Positions 8,740-18,183 of a stretch of DNA of 64,000 nucleotides are shown in pieces. The notes under the pieces were generated by a model, which did no database searches, was not told the origin of the DNA, and saw nothing but the letters and a program-made list of their open reading frames with translations. Source of the DNA: Aliivibrio sp. S4MY1 (GTDB lineage Bacteria > Pseudomonadota > Gammaproteobacteria > Enterobacterales > Vibrionaceae); assembly GCF_028765545.1 (NCBI RefSeq), contig NZ_JARACP010000009.1, positions 147,573-211,572 of the forward strand, in the 5' to 3' direction. Both the position numbers and the translations under genes were made by a program. Numbering within the stretch: position 1 is the first letter of the stretch; the number at the start of each line of letters is the position of its first letter.

Positions 8740-10206
8740 ATGCTTTGGTTTTTAACTTGTGTTGCTGCACTTATCGGTGGTTACTTTTTATATGGTGCTT
8801 TTATAGAAAAAATCTTTGGCATTAAAGAAGACAGAAAAACCCCCGCTCATACTAAAACAGACGGCGTTGATTATGTTCCAATGTCGACACCAAAAGTATA
8901 CCTAGTTCAACTTCTTAACATTGCAGGCGTCGGTCCAATTTTTGGCCCAATCATGGGTGCCCTTTACGGCCCTGCAGCTATGTTATGGATTGTACTTGGT
9001 TGCATTTTTGCAGGTGCCGTTCACGACTATTTCTCTGGGATGTTATCTATCCGTAATGGTGGTGCATCAGTTCCAACAATTACAGGCAAATACCTAGGTA
9101 ATGGCGCGAAACACTTTATGAATGTGTTTGCAATTGTTCTGCTGCTTCTTGTTGGTGTTGTATTCGTCTCTGCTCCTGCAAGCATGCTAACCAACCTAAT
9201 GAATGACCAATTTGATTTGGGCATCACCATGACGGCGATGGTTGTTATCATTTTTGGATACTATATCTTGGCGACCATTGTACCTGTTGATAAAATTATC
9301 GGACGCTTCTATCCGCTATTTGGTGCTCTACTCATCTTCATGTCTGTTGGCTTAATTTCTGCAATCGCACTATCAAGTGATCATTCTGTACTTGGTGGCT
9401 ACGAGCCAAGTGAGATGTTTACCAACATGAACCCGAACGACTTACCATTGTGGCCTGCACTATTTATCACTATCGCTTGTGGTGCTATCTCTGGTTTCCA
9501 CGCAACGCAATCTCCGCTAATGGCGCGTTGTATGGAAAATGAAAAGAATGGCCGTTTTGTATTCTACGGCGCAATGATTGGTGAAGGTATTATCGCTCTG
9601 ATCTGGTGTGCTATCGCTCTGTCTTTCTTTGATGGTATTGAAGCACTTCAAGCAGCGGTTGCAAACGGTGGTCCTGGTAACGTAGTTTACGCATCATCAT
9701 TTGGTCTTCTAGGTACATTTGGTGGCATCCTAGCGTTCTTAGGTGTAGTTATTCTACCAATTACCTCTGGCGATACTGCATTCCGCTCAAGCCGTTTAAT
9801 CCTTGCTGAATATTTCAACATGGAGCAGAAAACACTGCGTAACCGTCTACTCATGGCGCTTCCACTGTTCGTTCTTGGTGGTATCTTAACTCAAGTAGAT
9901 TTCGGTATTATCTGGCGCTACTTCGGTTTTGCTAACCAGACTACAGCGGTAATGATGCTTTGGACTGCAACCGCTTACCTAGTTCGTCATAATAAACTGC
10001 ACTGGGTGACAACGGTTCCAGCAGTATTCATGACAAGTGTTTGTATCACTTTCATTCTAAACAACAGCCAACTAGGTTTTGGATTACCGATGACACTATC
10101 TACCATTGTAGGTGTGGTTTCAGCGTTTGTAATTGCTGGTTTGATTATTGTGAAATCAAAAGGCAAAGGTGAGATTGATTCAGAAGAAGAGAGTCTTCAA
10201 TCTTAA
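8740..10206 (+). CDS. CstA-family pyruvate transporter (BtsT/BtsU-like)
   Basis: A 488-aa polytopic membrane protein of the carbon-starvation CstA family, with the conserved VQLLNIAGVGPIFGPIMGAL and GAVHDYFSGMLSIRNGG blocks. E. coli CstA and BtsT are about 700 aa; this is the shorter form found in vibrios. Its position after btsSR and the three BtsR boxes make a pyruvate importer induced by external pyruvate the best inference. A comparable Vibrio campbellii transporter has been called BtsU (from memory). GGAATGG before the ATG can serve as the ribosome-binding site. A terminator follows the stop. Confidence 0.88.
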   Translation: MLWFLTCVAALIGGYFLYGAFIEKIFGIKEDRKTPAHTKTDGVDYVPMSTPKVYLVQLLNIAGVGPIFGPIMGALYGPAAMLWIVLGCIFAGAVHDYFSGMLSIRNGGASVPTITGKYLGNGAKHFMNVFAIVLLLLVGVVFVSAPASMLTNLMNDQFDLGITMTAMVVIIFGYYILATIVPVDKIIGRFYPLFGALLIFMSVGLISAIALSSDHSVLGGYEPSEMFTNMNPNDLPLWPALFITIACGAISGFHATQSPLMARCMENEKNGRFVFYGAMIGEGIIALIWCAIALSFFDGIEALQAAVANGGPGNVVYASSFGLLGTFGGILAFLGVVILPITSGDTAFRSSRLILAEYFNMEQKTLRNRLLMALPLFVLGGILTQVDFGIIWRYFGFANQTTAVMMLWTATAYLVRHNKLHWVTTVPAVFMTSVCITFILNNSQLGFGLPMTLSTIVGVVSAFVIAGLIIVKSKGKGEIDSEEESLQS

Positions 10207-10243
10207 ACTAACGTTATAACCTTCCCCCTATACCGTTAGACTT

Positions 10244-10277
10244 AAACCGGACCATTAATCGTGGTTCGGTTTTTTTA
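10244..10277 (+). terminator. Terminator of the CstA-family gene
   Basis: AAACCGGACC/GGTTCGGTTT stem (one G-T pair) followed by a run of T. Confidence 0.85.
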
Positions 10278-10287
10278 TACCCATATA

Positions 10288-10322
10288 AAAAGCGCCAGTG
10301 GTAGTAACCACTGGCGCTTTAT
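10288..10322 (-). terminator. Terminator of the rhlE-10358 operon
   Basis: Perfect 14-bp stem AAAGCGCCAGTGGT/ACCACTGGCGCTTT with an AGTA loop. The T run is on the minus strand. Confidence 0.85.
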
Positions 10323-10357
10323 ATAATTTAATTAGTTGCTTTGGTTTATGGAGAGCG

Positions 10358-10807
10358 TTACTTCTGTTTCGCAGCAATCGCGGCGTAATCACCAAGTAAT
10401 TTAGATAAAATTGGCAACCAATTTAACGCATCTGTCGGTGGTTTCGCTAAAATCTTCTCAACCAATTCACAGTGCTCTTCTAACGATACCGCTTCTTCTA
10501 AATTAAATAGCATTGCATAGGTATGCCATAAAACAAGACGCATCATTCGTAAGCTGTTTTGTTGTGAATTTTCAGATTCAGAAAACGCATGAGTCACTTC
10601 ACCAAGTGCAACAGCGGCAAGACGTAACATCGCGTCTAATTGAGCCGTTTGCATACGATCTTGATCTGCTGTTTCTTCCTGTTCAAAAGTGAAAATCTCT
10701 TGGATTGTCTCTTCTGGCACCATACGACTAATCACACGGTGGCTAAACTCTTCAAGTTCATGGCGTGGCATTGTTACTAAACAAGAGAAAGTATAATCAC
10801 GTTCCAT
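10358..10807 (-). CDS. Conserved small protein of unknown function, downstream of rhlE
   Basis: 149 aa, acidic and almost wholly helical, with no signal peptide, membrane segment or Cys-rich motif beyond single Cys residues. It begins MERDYTFSCLVTMPRHELEEF and contains a glutamate/glutamine-rich stretch around residue 40. An AGGAGAG ribosome-binding site precedes the ATG. It starts 9 bases after the rhlE stop and shares its terminator, so the two are very likely co-transcribed. I do not recognise the family; a role linked to RNA metabolism is suggested only by the operon. Confidence 0.7.
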   Translation of the reverse strand: MERDYTFSCLVTMPRHELEEFSHRVISRMVPEETIQEIFTFEQEETADQDRMQTAQLDAMLRLAAVALGEVTHAFSESENSQQNSLRMMRLVLWHTYAMLFNLEEAVSLEEHCELVEKILAKPPTDALNWLPILSKLLGDYAAIAAKQK

Positions 10808-10816
10808 TTTTCTCTC

Positions 10817-12112
10817 CTACTTTTTAAGCTTAGTAATGCCAGCTTTCTTTTGGATCACATTTTTTAAGCGCATACGACGTTCTGCCGATGATTGATCAAC
10901 GTTAGCATTGTTGGTACGACCTTTACGATCTTTAAAGCCTGCTTTCGTATTTACTTTTTCAATATACGCATCACGACTCTTAGGCTCGTAACCTGGTTGA
11001 ACTACACGGTGAATACGTTGCTGAATTAACGTTTCAACTTGAACAACCGTTAGCTCTTCTTCGCGACTAACAAACGAAATCGCATGACCTTTTTTACCCG
11101 CACGACCAGTACGACCAATACGGTGAACATAGTCTTCTGCCAAGAATGGCATATCGTAGTTAATTACGTGTGGTAAATCAGCAATATCAAGGCCGCGAGC
11201 AGCAACATCGGTTGCAACCATTACGCGAGCTTTGCCTTCTTTAAACTCTTCTAACGCACGACGACGAGCACTTTGTGCTTTATCACCATGACAAATAACC
11301 GCTTTAATACCATCAAGCTTAAGCTCTTTAACGATGTTGTTTGCTGTTTCTTTGTAGTTTACAAATACCAGCACTTGTTGCCAGTTTTTACGACCAATCA
11401 GCTCAGAAAGTAATTCTGTTTTACGCTCTTCATCAACCGGATAAACCACATGAGCAATTGTCGTTGCTGTCATGTTTTCACGGTCTACTGAGATGCGTTT
11501 AGGACGACGTAAAATATCACTCGCTAATTTGTTCATTTGCGCAGAAGACGTCGCAGAGAACAACATGATTTGTGGCGCTGTATTTACTTCCATCATGATG
11601 TTACGAATCGCATTAACAAAGCCCATATCTAACATACGGTCAGCTTCATCAAATACTAAAAATTCAAGATTCGCGATCGAAATATTACCCTCTTCAATGT
11701 GCTCTTGAAGACGACCAGGAGTAGCAACTAAAATATCAACACCCGGATCTAATGCTCTCTCTTGAGAAGACATTTTTTTACCGCCAAATACTGCCGTTAC
11801 TGATAGCGATGTGTATTTTGTGTAATCCGCAATGTTTACTGCGATTTGCTCTGCTAGTTCACGCGTTGGCGCTAAAATTAGAGCGCGAGCTGAACGACGC
11901 GTTGCTGTTTTTTTCGAATCAAGCAATTGCTGAATCACTGGCAATGCAAACGCAGCAGTTTTGCCTGTACCTGTTTGAGCATTTGCAAGAATATCATGAC
12001 CTTTACGTGCCAAAGGAATAGCTTTTTGCTGGATTGGGGTTAATTTCTGATAACCACATTCAGTTAATGCTTTTACGACTTCAGGTGCGAAACCTTGAGA
12101 TGAAAATGACAT
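10817..12112 (-). CDS. rhlE: DEAD-box RNA helicase, RhlE type
   Basis: A 431-aa ATP-dependent RNA helicase. Motifs in order: Q motif (GYQKLTPIQQKAIP), Walker A AQTGTGKT, PTRELAEQ, DEAD in VFDEADRMLDMGF, SAT, HGDKAQSARRRALEEF, and motif VI HRIGRTGRAGKKG. It ends in a basic tail (KNVIQKKAGITKLKK), likely for RNA binding. It resembles E. coli RhlE, involved in ribosome assembly and RNA decay. Vibrios carry several RhlE-like paralogues, so the exact orthologue is less certain than the family. Confidence 0.92.
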   Translation of the reverse strand: MSFSSQGFAPEVVKALTECGYQKLTPIQQKAIPLARKGHDILANAQTGTGKTAAFALPVIQQLLDSKKTATRRSARALILAPTRELAEQIAVNIADYTKYTSLSVTAVFGGKKMSSQERALDPGVDILVATPGRLQEHIEEGNISIANLEFLVFDEADRMLDMGFVNAIRNIMMEVNTAPQIMLFSATSSAQMNKLASDILRRPKRISVDRENMTATTIAHVVYPVDEERKTELLSELIGRKNWQQVLVFVNYKETANNIVKELKLDGIKAVICHGDKAQSARRRALEEFKEGKARVMVATDVAARGLDIADLPHVINYDMPFLAEDYVHRIGRTGRAGKKGHAISFVSREEELTVVQVETLIQQRIHRVVQPGYEPKSRDAYIEKVNTKAGFKDRKGRTNNANVDQSSAERRMRLKNVIQKKAGITKLKK

Positions 12113-12221
12113 AAAGTGGATTCCTTAAGCGAACAGTCTATGTATTCAGTGGATAATAATTTAGCCGCGCATTATAAATGATTTACGGTGAGTTAGCGCA
12201 CATTTTTTGTTATTCCATCAT

Positions 12222-12259
12222 AAAAAAAGGCAGAAACACTGAAGTATTCCTGCCTTTTT
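12222..12259 (-). terminator. Terminator of ndh
   Basis: AAAAGGCAG/CTGCCTTTT stem with further inner AACACT/AGTATT pairing, and a T run on the minus strand. Confidence 0.85.
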
Positions 12260-12285
12260 ATCTATTTCGTTTTAAAACGACCCGA

Positions 12286-13575
12286 TTAGTGAAGTTTTAA
12301 GTTTGGACGAAGTACTCGGTTAATACGACCGACTAACATAATCAAGGTTGTTTTAAACACACCATGCAATGCAATCTGATGCATACGATATAAAGAAATG
12401 TACACCACGCGAGCAATACGACCCTCAACCATCATTGAGCCTTTTGTCAGGTTCCCCATTAAGCTACCAACTGTTGAGAAGTTACTTAATGAAACCAAAG
12501 ACCCGTGATCTTTATACACATACGGCTTCATTTCACGATCAGTCATCTTAGCCACAATATTCTTAAACGCATGGCTTGCCATTTGGTGTGCCGCTTGTGC
12601 ACGAGGAGGAACAAAACCACCCTCAGGCTTTTCACATGATGCTAAATCACCAATAACAAAAATATCGTCATCACGTGTTGTTTGAAGCGTAGGTTTAACA
12701 ACAAGTTGGTTAATACGGTTCGTTTCTAAGCCTGCGATGTCTTTAATGAAATCAGGAGCTTTGATGCCCGCAGCCCATACCATGATTTGAGCAGGGATAA
12801 GCTCTCCATCTTTAGTATGTAAACCTTCAGAGTCGGCCTTTGTTACCATTGTCGTCGTACGAACATTAACACCAAGTTTAGTTAACTCGCTGTGAGCAGC
12901 AGCAGAGATACGCGGTGGTAATGCAGGGAGAATACGCTCACCCGCTTCTACAAGGTTTACGTTTAGCTTTGCAGAATCCAAATCGCCAAAGCCGTATAAA
13001 CGTAGCTCTTTAACTGCATTATGTAACTCAGCAGACAGTTCAACACCCGTAGCACCAGCACCAACAATCGCAATATCTACGGTTTTTTGTGTTGGGTGCA
13101 TATGAAGCTTTAAGAACTGGTTGTTCATTTCAGTACGGAAACGGTGAGCTTGCTCTGGACTATCTAGGAAGATACAGTTTTCACGAACACCCGGAGTATT
13201 AAAATCATTTGATGTTGAGCCAATCGCAAGGATCAGGTAATCGTATTCGATTTCTCTTGTCGGAATAAGAACTTCGTCATGCTCATCTTTAATTTCAGCC
13301 AGCGTGATGAATTTACGCTCACGGTTGATATCGCATAAGCTGCCCATCTGAAAATCAAACGAATGGTTTTTTGCATGTGCACGGTAACTGATTGCATCAA
13401 CACCTTCATCTAAAGAACCCGTTGCTACTTCATGAAGTAATGGTTTCCATAAATGGCTCGCTTTACGATCAACCAAAGTAACTTCTGCACGACCTTTACG
13501 ACCTAATGTACGACCAAATTTAGTAGCAAGCTCTAGACCACCAGCTCCACCACCAACAATAACAATCTTAGTCAT
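12286..13575 (-). CDS. ndh: Type II NADH:quinone oxidoreductase (NDH-2)
   Basis: A 429-aa flavoprotein that passes electrons from NADH to quinone without pumping protons. Seen: N-terminal FAD-binding [16 protein letters not shown], the second Rossmann motif for NADH ([18 protein letters not shown], about residue 165), and the FAD motif [13 protein letters not shown] near 300. The C-terminal amphipathic region probably anchors it to the membrane. GAGGAAG precedes the ATG. It ends the hinT-lpoB-thiK-ycfP-ndh neighbourhood shared with E. coli. The long upstream region carries a palindrome (13746-13777). Confidence 0.96.
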   Translation of the reverse strand: MTKIVIVGGGAGGLELATKFGRTLGRKGRAEVTLVDRKASHLWKPLLHEVATGSLDEGVDAISYRAHAKNHSFDFQMGSLCDINRERKFITLAEIKDEHDEVLIPTREIEYDYLILAIGSTSNDFNTPGVRENCIFLDSPEQAHRFRTEMNNQFLKLHMHPTQKTVDIAIVGAGATGVELSAELHNAVKELRLYGFGDLDSAKLNVNLVEAGERILPALPPRISAAAHSELTKLGVNVRTTTMVTKADSEGLHTKDGELIPAQIMVWAAGIKAPDFIKDIAGLETNRINQLVVKPTLQTTRDDDIFVIGDLASCEKPEGGFVPPRAQAAHQMASHAFKNIVAKMTDREMKPYVYKDHGSLVSLSNFSTVGSLMGNLTKGSMMVEGRIARVVYISLYRMHQIALHGVFKTTLIMLVGRINRVLRPNLKLH

Positions 13576-13745
13576 TGCAATCTTCCTCTAAAAAATAAAA
13601 ACGGCATCAACCTGAGCGACTCAGATTAAAAAATGTGTGCTCTCTACTTTTTCATACACACTATCGTAAAAAGTAAGAGTCTTGAGGAAACAGCGTTCAC
13701 GTTACGCTAATTTTGAGCAATGTATGCTTCTTGTCTTTGTTTTAG

Positions 13746-13777
13746 ACCAATGTGATTCATTAGATGATTACATTGGT
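13746..13777. promoter_or_regulatory. Inverted repeat upstream of ndh
   Basis: ACCAATGT (13746-13753) and ACATTGGT (13770-13777), extendable to 11 bp with one G-T pair around a 10-base centre. It lies about 170-200 bases upstream of the ndh start. No T run follows, so an operator is more likely than a terminator. The regulator is unknown. Confidence 0.4.
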
Positions 13778-13912
13778 ATGAGCATTATATATCTGCATTT
13801 CGGATGTTATCAAGCATATATAGATGTTATAGAGAAGATTTCTTTTGAGGTGTAAAATAAATGATGGAATTGTGTTATTTTGTTATGAGAGATCGTTTCT
13901 TTGGTTTAGATC

Positions 13913-13942
13913 AAAAAACCTCACGATATTGTGAGGTTTTTA
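13913..13942 (-). terminator. Terminator of ycfP
   Basis: AAAACCTCAC/GTGAGGTTTT with a GATATT loop. The T run is on the minus strand. Confidence 0.85.
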
Positions 13943-13991
13943 TTATGTAGCAACCGTTTTTTATATCTAGATCGAATTTACAAAACAGGTA

Positions 13992-14543
13992 CTAGATTAA
14001 AGTTTCAGCTTCTTTAAATGCTTTCATTGCCTGCAAGTGTTGAGAGATTTTTTTGAACTTATGCGTTTCATTCTCATCCCAAATGATTTGGTAATAAGGC
14101 TCAAGCTCTACTGCTGTCTCTGCGTTATCACGTATCTCATCGCTCTTAGATAAAATACATAAACAATGCTCTTTATTCTTTTGACGGAACTTCTCTACAC
14201 ACTTAGTCGCAATGTCTGCATACTCTTCAGGACGATCAATACGTCCTTCCATATTCACTTCTGGGTGCAAGTTAGGATTAAAAATAACCTGACGGATCCC
14301 ACATAAAAAGCCAATACGTTCAGCCCAAAAGCCACCAAGACCAACACCACAGATAATTGGGTTTGGATCGCCAGCTTGCTCAATAACCTTATGCACTTCT
14401 TTTAATAAGTGCTGCATATCATGCTTAGGATGCAGAGTGCTGTAATTAATGAAACGAACATCTTCATCAATAAATTGAAGCTGTACCACTTTCTCATGAT
14501 TACCAGGGCTTGTTGAGTCAAAGCCGTGAAGATAAATAATCAT
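13992..14543 (-). CDS. ycfP: YcfP family (UPF0227) alpha/beta-hydrolase-like protein
   Basis: 183 aa, near-identical in pattern to E. coli Ycf[20 protein letters not shown] at the start, then [33 protein letters not shown] and [14 protein letters not shown]. The fold is esterase-like, with GVGLGG in the nucleophile-elbow position but no Ser there, so classical hydrolase activity is doubtful. Biochemical function is unknown. It lies between thiK and ndh as in E. coli, without the nagZ gene found there. Confidence 0.93.
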   Translation of the reverse strand: MIIYLHGFDSTSPGNHEKVVQLQFIDEDVRFINYSTLHPKHDMQHLLKEVHKVIEQAGDPNPIICGVGLGGFWAERIGFLCGIRQVIFNPNLHPEVNMEGRIDRPEEYADIATKCVEKFRQKNKEHCLCILSKSDEIRDNAETAVELEPYYQIIWDENETHKFKKISQHLQAMKAFKEAETLI

Positions 14544-14671
14544 GTTTCCCCCTGTTCCTGAATAAGAATTAGTCCATATAAGTAAATTTAATCTACCATG
14601 AAAATTATGGTTTTAAAGCCATTAACTTAAGCAAAACTGAGAACAGTGATCTAGCCTAGATAATTACCGAT

Positions 14672-15508
14672 TTATTTTTTAATTAATGGCATTAATTTCT
14701 TTAACTTGCTCATTTCTCGCTCAGCCAACTCTTGGTAACGCGTATCTTTCAATAACTGATGGCCTAGAGAAAACCATAACGCCCCCATAAAACAAACCCA
14801 AGGCGTCCACTTATTTACCGCCAGCTTCCATTTGTTTTCATCAAAACCTCGTAGCAGGCAATAACGATGAATAACCTCATCAGCATCGAACTGGTTAGCA
14901 ATGATCATGGTTGCTAAGTCTTGGCTAGGATCTCCGATAGAAGCGTATTCCCAATCAATCAAGCCATACCCTTTTTCTTTGACAATAATATTATAAGCAC
15001 CAATATCGAAGTGACATAAACAAGGAGTAAATAAAGGCAGTTCTTCTTCTTGAGAGAAGTAATCAACATAAACTTGCATTTCACTTGTTTGGTTTTCTGG
15101 TTCTAATGATGACCAATAACTCAAAATACGTGATTTTAAGCTCATCACATCATTTTTAACTTCATTGTTAAACCCATCCAAAGCAAGTTGATGAACTGAC
15201 ACTAATAGTTCAACCGCAACGTCTTTGGCTTTATCAAGCTCAATCACATCACCCTTAAACCATTCAACCAATAAACCCTCATCATTTGAACCGTAAACAT
15301 TAGGGGCAAAAGATACTGCTTGCAATGCTGTTAATATGACTTGTTCTTTGCCTCTATTTGCCCCAAGTACTTTCGCTTGCTCAGATACTGGACGCCAGAC
15401 AAAAGTTCCCTCTTTCGCTTCGACTTTTAAACAGGCATTAGTTAATCCACCAGACAGTAACGATACTTTGTTAGTATTTAACCCAAAGCCATCAAAATTA
15501 ATATCCAT
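14672..15508 (-). CDS. thiK: Thiamine kinase-like aminoglycoside phosphotransferase-fold kinase
   Basis: A 278-aa phosphotransferase of the APH/choline kinase fold. The catalytic loop is CHFDIGAYNII (Asp and Asn in the usual places) and the metal-binding loop is LIDWEYASIGDPSQDLA. The N-terminal nucleotide loop is LLSGGLTNACLKVE. E. coli ThiK (274 aa) salvages thiamine by phosphorylation. The gene order lpoB-thiK-ycfP-ndh supports the assignment, since sequence alone could also mean a choline kinase. Transcribed towards ycfP with a gap of about 130 bases. Confidence 0.75.
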   Translation of the reverse strand: MDINFDGFGLNTNKVSLLSGGLTNACLKVEAKEGTFVWRPVSEQAKVLGANRGKEQVILTALQAVSFAPNVYGSNDEGLLVEWFKGDVIELDKAKDVAVELLVSVHQLALDGFNNEVKNDVMSLKSRILSYWSSLEPENQTSEMQVYVDYFSQEEELPLFTPCLCHFDIGAYNIIVKEKGYGLIDWEYASIGDPSQDLATMIIANQFDADEVIHRYCLLRGFDENKWKLAVNKWTPWVCFMGALWFSLGHQLLKDTRYQELAEREMSKLKKLMPLIKK

Positions 15509-15789
15509 ATCTACTCCATAAATCTCGTAATAACATAAGCTTATAAAAGTTTATCACAATTAACCAAGCGCTTTTATTCTGTCTCTAATTTGCATTAAAA
15601 ATTGATTTTAAAATCTTAATAGTTTTCGCTATTCAAACCTAATAAATTGGATTATTATCCGCGCCCTACGCGTCTCTTCTGGCTTAACTATTATACAGTT
15701 CCTCATCAGACGTATTTACTATATACCTTTCCAAATAAGCGGTTAATCAAACACTTAAAGTAGACTGGTGTTATTTTGGATAGACTATA

Positions 15790-16533
15790 ATGTCCTCTAA
15801 CGCTTTATATACTGATTTATCTGGCTATTACGATTTAATGTGTGCTGATATCGATTATCAAGAGCAAAGTAATTTTGTTCGCCGTATACATCAAATCTTT
15901 GGTAATCAAGGAAGAGATTATCTAGATTTAGCGTGTGGTACAGGCCCGCACGTTAAACATTTTATTAATTATGGATATCAAGCAAAAGGGTTAGACATAA
16001 ACCAACCTATGCTTGATATTGCAAAGCAGCGTAACCCTGAAGCTGAGTTTATTTTGCATGACATGAGTAACTTCAAGGTTGAAGAACCATTGGATTTAAT
16101 CACCTGTTTTCTTTATTCAATTCACTACAATGCGAATATTGAAAAGCTGTCAGAATGTATTGCAAGCGCTCATGCAGCGTTAAAGCCAGAAGGCGTACTT
16201 TGCTTTAATTCTGTAGCAAGAAACAAGATCGACAATCGCTCATTTGTAAAACATCCGGCAGAACACGAAGGCAGCCAATTTAGCTTCCAATCAGGCTGGA
16301 ACTATTGTGGCGAAGGTGAGCAACAACACCTATTGCTAAAAATAGAAAAAACAACGGATGGTGTAACAGAGGTTTGGGACGACAAGCACCCTATGGTTGC
16401 GGTTGATTTTAAACAGCTGAACGCTTTGCTAGAACCGTACTTTGACGTTCATATGTTTGAGCATGATTATGAAAAAATCACACCATTAAATGATGGCTCA
16501 GGTAATGCCATTGTGGTTTGTGTGAAAAAATAA
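15790..16533 (+). CDS. Class I SAM-dependent methyltransferase
   Basis: 247 aa. Motif I is YLDLACGTGPHVKHF, followed by GLDINQPMLDIAKQRNP (acidic end of strand beta2) and FILHDMSNF. It belongs to the broad methyltransferase-25/11 group. The C-terminal half (about 140-247) is beta-rich and probably forms the substrate lid. Substrate unknown. It lies on the opposite strand inside the otherwise E. coli-like lpoB-thiK block and ends in a shared terminator. Confidence 0.85.
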   Translation: MSSNALYTDLSGYYDLMCADIDYQEQSNFVRRIHQIFGNQGRDYLDLACGTGPHVKHFINYGYQAKGLDINQPMLDIAKQRNPEAEFILHDMSNFKVEEPLDLITCFLYSIHYNANIEKLSECIASAHAALKPEGVLCFNSVARNKIDNRSFVKHPAEHEGSQFSFQSGWNYCGEGEQQHLLLKIEKTTDGVTEVWDDKHPMVAVDFKQLNALLEPYFDVHMFEHDYEKITPLNDGSGNAIVVCVKK

Positions 16534-16595
16534 ATTTAAACACCGATATCATCAATTTGATGATCTATTTAGCCATAATACATATAGCTAAAACA

Positions 16596-16624
16596 AAAAA
16601 TCCGCCAAACAAGGCGGATTTTTA
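16596..16624. terminator. Bidirectional terminator
   Basis: AAATCCGCC/GGCGGATTT stem with an AAACAA loop and A/T tails, between convergent stops at 16533 and 16664. Confidence 0.88.
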
Positions 16625-16663
16625 TCTAATTAGTAATCAGAATAAAACTATTTCTGAAAAATA

Positions 16664-17002
16664 TTATAGGTAGTTAGCATCAACCAATTCGCTAAGCTCT
16701 ACTTTATTTACTTCAGGACGGCTATCTAACCAATTAGCCACAAGAAGTTGCTCGTCTGCTGTTGCTGAACGGTAACGCTCTGTCGAACAGATAAAGCCTT
16801 CAAATAGCTCTAGACCACCGCCACCAAAGCATAAGTCAATGCTGTTAATGTAATCAATGAAATCATCAACAAATGCATCGTATTGGTCAAAGTCTTTAAA
16901 TTCAGTAGCGCAGCTTACTTCAAAACCAAGAATCGCAAATTCACCTAAGTATAATTTCTTACGAATACGACGATTTTTGTTTTCTAACTTATTCAGTTTC
17001 AT
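16664..17002 (-). CDS. yggL: YggL family (DUF469) ribosome-associated protein
   Basis: A 112-aa protein matching E. coli YggL: basic start with NRRIRKKLYLGEF, then GFEVSC, DAFVDDFIDYI, GGGGLELFEGFIC, and a tail with ELSELVDANY. The family has been described as 50S-binding. Start MKLNKLENKNRRIRKKL is preceded by a GAGA ribosome-binding site. In E. coli yggL follows trmB, so its place between thiK and lpoB is a local insertion. Confidence 0.85.
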   Translation of the reverse strand: MKLNKLENKNRRIRKKLYLGEFAILGFEVSCATEFKDFDQYDAFVDDFIDYINSIDLCFGGGGLELFEGFICSTERYRSATADEQLLVANWLDSRPEVNKVELSELVDANYL

Positions 17003-17098
17003 GACATTTCTCTCTTTGATTTATCTACTACCTTTATACTCCTTTAGTCAGATTTACCCAAGCTTTGATTGCAAGAAATTAATAAGTTTATACAAACA

Positions 17099-17134
17099 AA
17101 AAAGCCAGAGCAGTTACCTACTCTGGCTTTCTTT
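17099..17134 (-). terminator. Terminator of the hinT-lpoB gene group
   Basis: AAAGCCAGAG/CTCTGGCTTT stem with a T run on the minus strand, 24 bases past the lpoB stop. Confidence 0.85.
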
Positions 17135-17157
17135 AGCTATCAATTAACGTTGGGTAA

Positions 17158-17748
17158 TTACCAACCTAATAAGCTTTTCTCTTGTTGTTTACGGATCTCA
17201 GTTTCATCAGCCCACTCGATAAGGCCAGTTTCTAGATCCATTAAACGCATTGTCATTTTGTAGTATACGTCTTTGTCGCTACCTGCATTTTTCACGATGC
17301 TAGAAAGGTTGCCATAAAGCATGTATTGAGCGCCAACCATTTTACCGAACTGAATCGCTGTATTTTGGTTTACTAACTCATCATTGTTTTGGAAGTTAAG
17401 TTGTGAACGTACCGCTTCTACGCGATCCATATCAACAAAACGGAACTTACCAGAATTAAGTAGCTTAGTACTGATTGAATCCGTTACTGATTCAGTATCA
17501 ATATGCTCACTTGTTTTGTTCTTAATGCTCTCAACAAAAACAATTGGGCGATTACCTTGAGTAATTTGAGCAACAGCACCAGAAGACAGCATGCTTTCAG
17601 TCATTTCACCCGCAATCTTTTGTAGATCCGTTGAGCCAAAGTCTACCGTTGTTGTTTCAACCGCTTGAGCATCACCGTAACTTACTTTATTAGAACAACC
17701 ACCGAGTAATACAGCCAAGCCTAATAATGCAACAACACTTTTTTTCAT
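17158..17748 (-). CDS. lpoB: Outer-membrane lipoprotein LpoB, activator of PBP1b
   Basis: 196 aa with lipobox LLGGC (Cys18), a short linker, then the LpoB globular domain: QGNRPIVFVESIKNKTSEHIDT, LLNSGKFRFVD, MVGAQYMLYGNLSS and TGLIEWADETEIRKQ. LpoB reaches through the periplasm from the outer membrane to switch on the glycosyltransferase of PBP1b. The linker is shorter than in E. coli LpoB, suggesting a different reach or partner geometry. It lies in the conserved order hinT-ycfL-lpoB. Confidence 0.93.
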   Translation of the reverse strand: MKKSVVALLGLAVLLGGCSNKVSYGDAQAVETTTVDFGSTDLQKIAGEMTESMLSSGAVAQITQGNRPIVFVESIKNKTSEHIDTESVTDSISTKLLNSGKFRFVDMDRVEAVRSQLNFQNNDELVNQNTAIQFGKMVGAQYMLYGNLSSIVKNAGSDKDVYYKMTMRLMDLETGLIEWADETEIRKQQEKSLLGW

Positions 17749-17793
17749 TTTATTTACCTCTAGTAAGTGGTTTCTATCTTAAATTATAGAAGG

Positions 17794-18183
17794 TTATTCT
17801 AATGTACGAATTTGAACACGGAATTGAGTTGCTTCAGGTTTTATAGCCACACCTTGAATGCTCATTGTATCTAAACCACGAACAATAAAAGTGCGCCAAG
17901 GTGAATCAGAACCATTCACTTCTAGCCCTTGAGCATCATACCAATAAAAACGGTATTGAAGTTGTTGATCACCAGAGTATTTACTTGTAACTGACACAAT
18001 ACCTCGAACCAAGCCATTGTTGTCTTGAGTACTTATCTGTTCAACCGATAAACGGTGACCCAGTACATTATCACCAAATAATACTTTCTGAGTACTGCTG
18101 TCTACGCTAATACCAGCGGTTTGACTTGAACTACACGCTGCTAATGCCAATGGTAGTAACAATACGATAAGCCATTTCTTCAT
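17794..18183 (-). CDS. ycfL: YcfL-like lipoprotein (DUF1425)
   Basis: A 129-aa predicted lipoprotein with lipobox LAAC (Cys17). The C-terminal beta-sandwich-like region includes QYRFYWYDAQGLEV and WRTFIVRGLDTMSIQGVAI, characteristic of the YcfL family. Its ATG shares one base with the TAA of the upstream gene (TAATG), so translation is coupled. It is followed by lpoB after a 45-base gap. Molecular function unknown; linked to cell-wall synthesis only by conserved neighbourhood. Confidence 0.88.
   Translation of the reverse strand: MKKWLIVLLLPLALAACSSSQTAGISVDSSTQKVLFGDNVLGHRLSVEQISTQDNNGLVRGIVSVTSKYSGDQQLQYRFYWYDAQGLEVNGSDSPWRTFIVRGLDTMSIQGVAIKPEATQFRVQIRTLE

Larger units (their letters stand above)
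13576..13991. other. 416-base region upstream of ndh
   Basis: Holds the presumed ndh promoter, an 8-bp (11 with one G-T) inverted repeat at 13746-13777 and the ycfP terminator at 13913-13942. A 29-codon plus-strand frame from 13861 runs through the terminator and is not considered a gene. Confidence 0.5.

Noticed and set aside
13861..13950. 29-codon plus-strand frame (MMELCYFVMRDRFFGL...)
   Set aside because: It reads through the ycfP terminator hairpin and has no clear ribosome-binding site.
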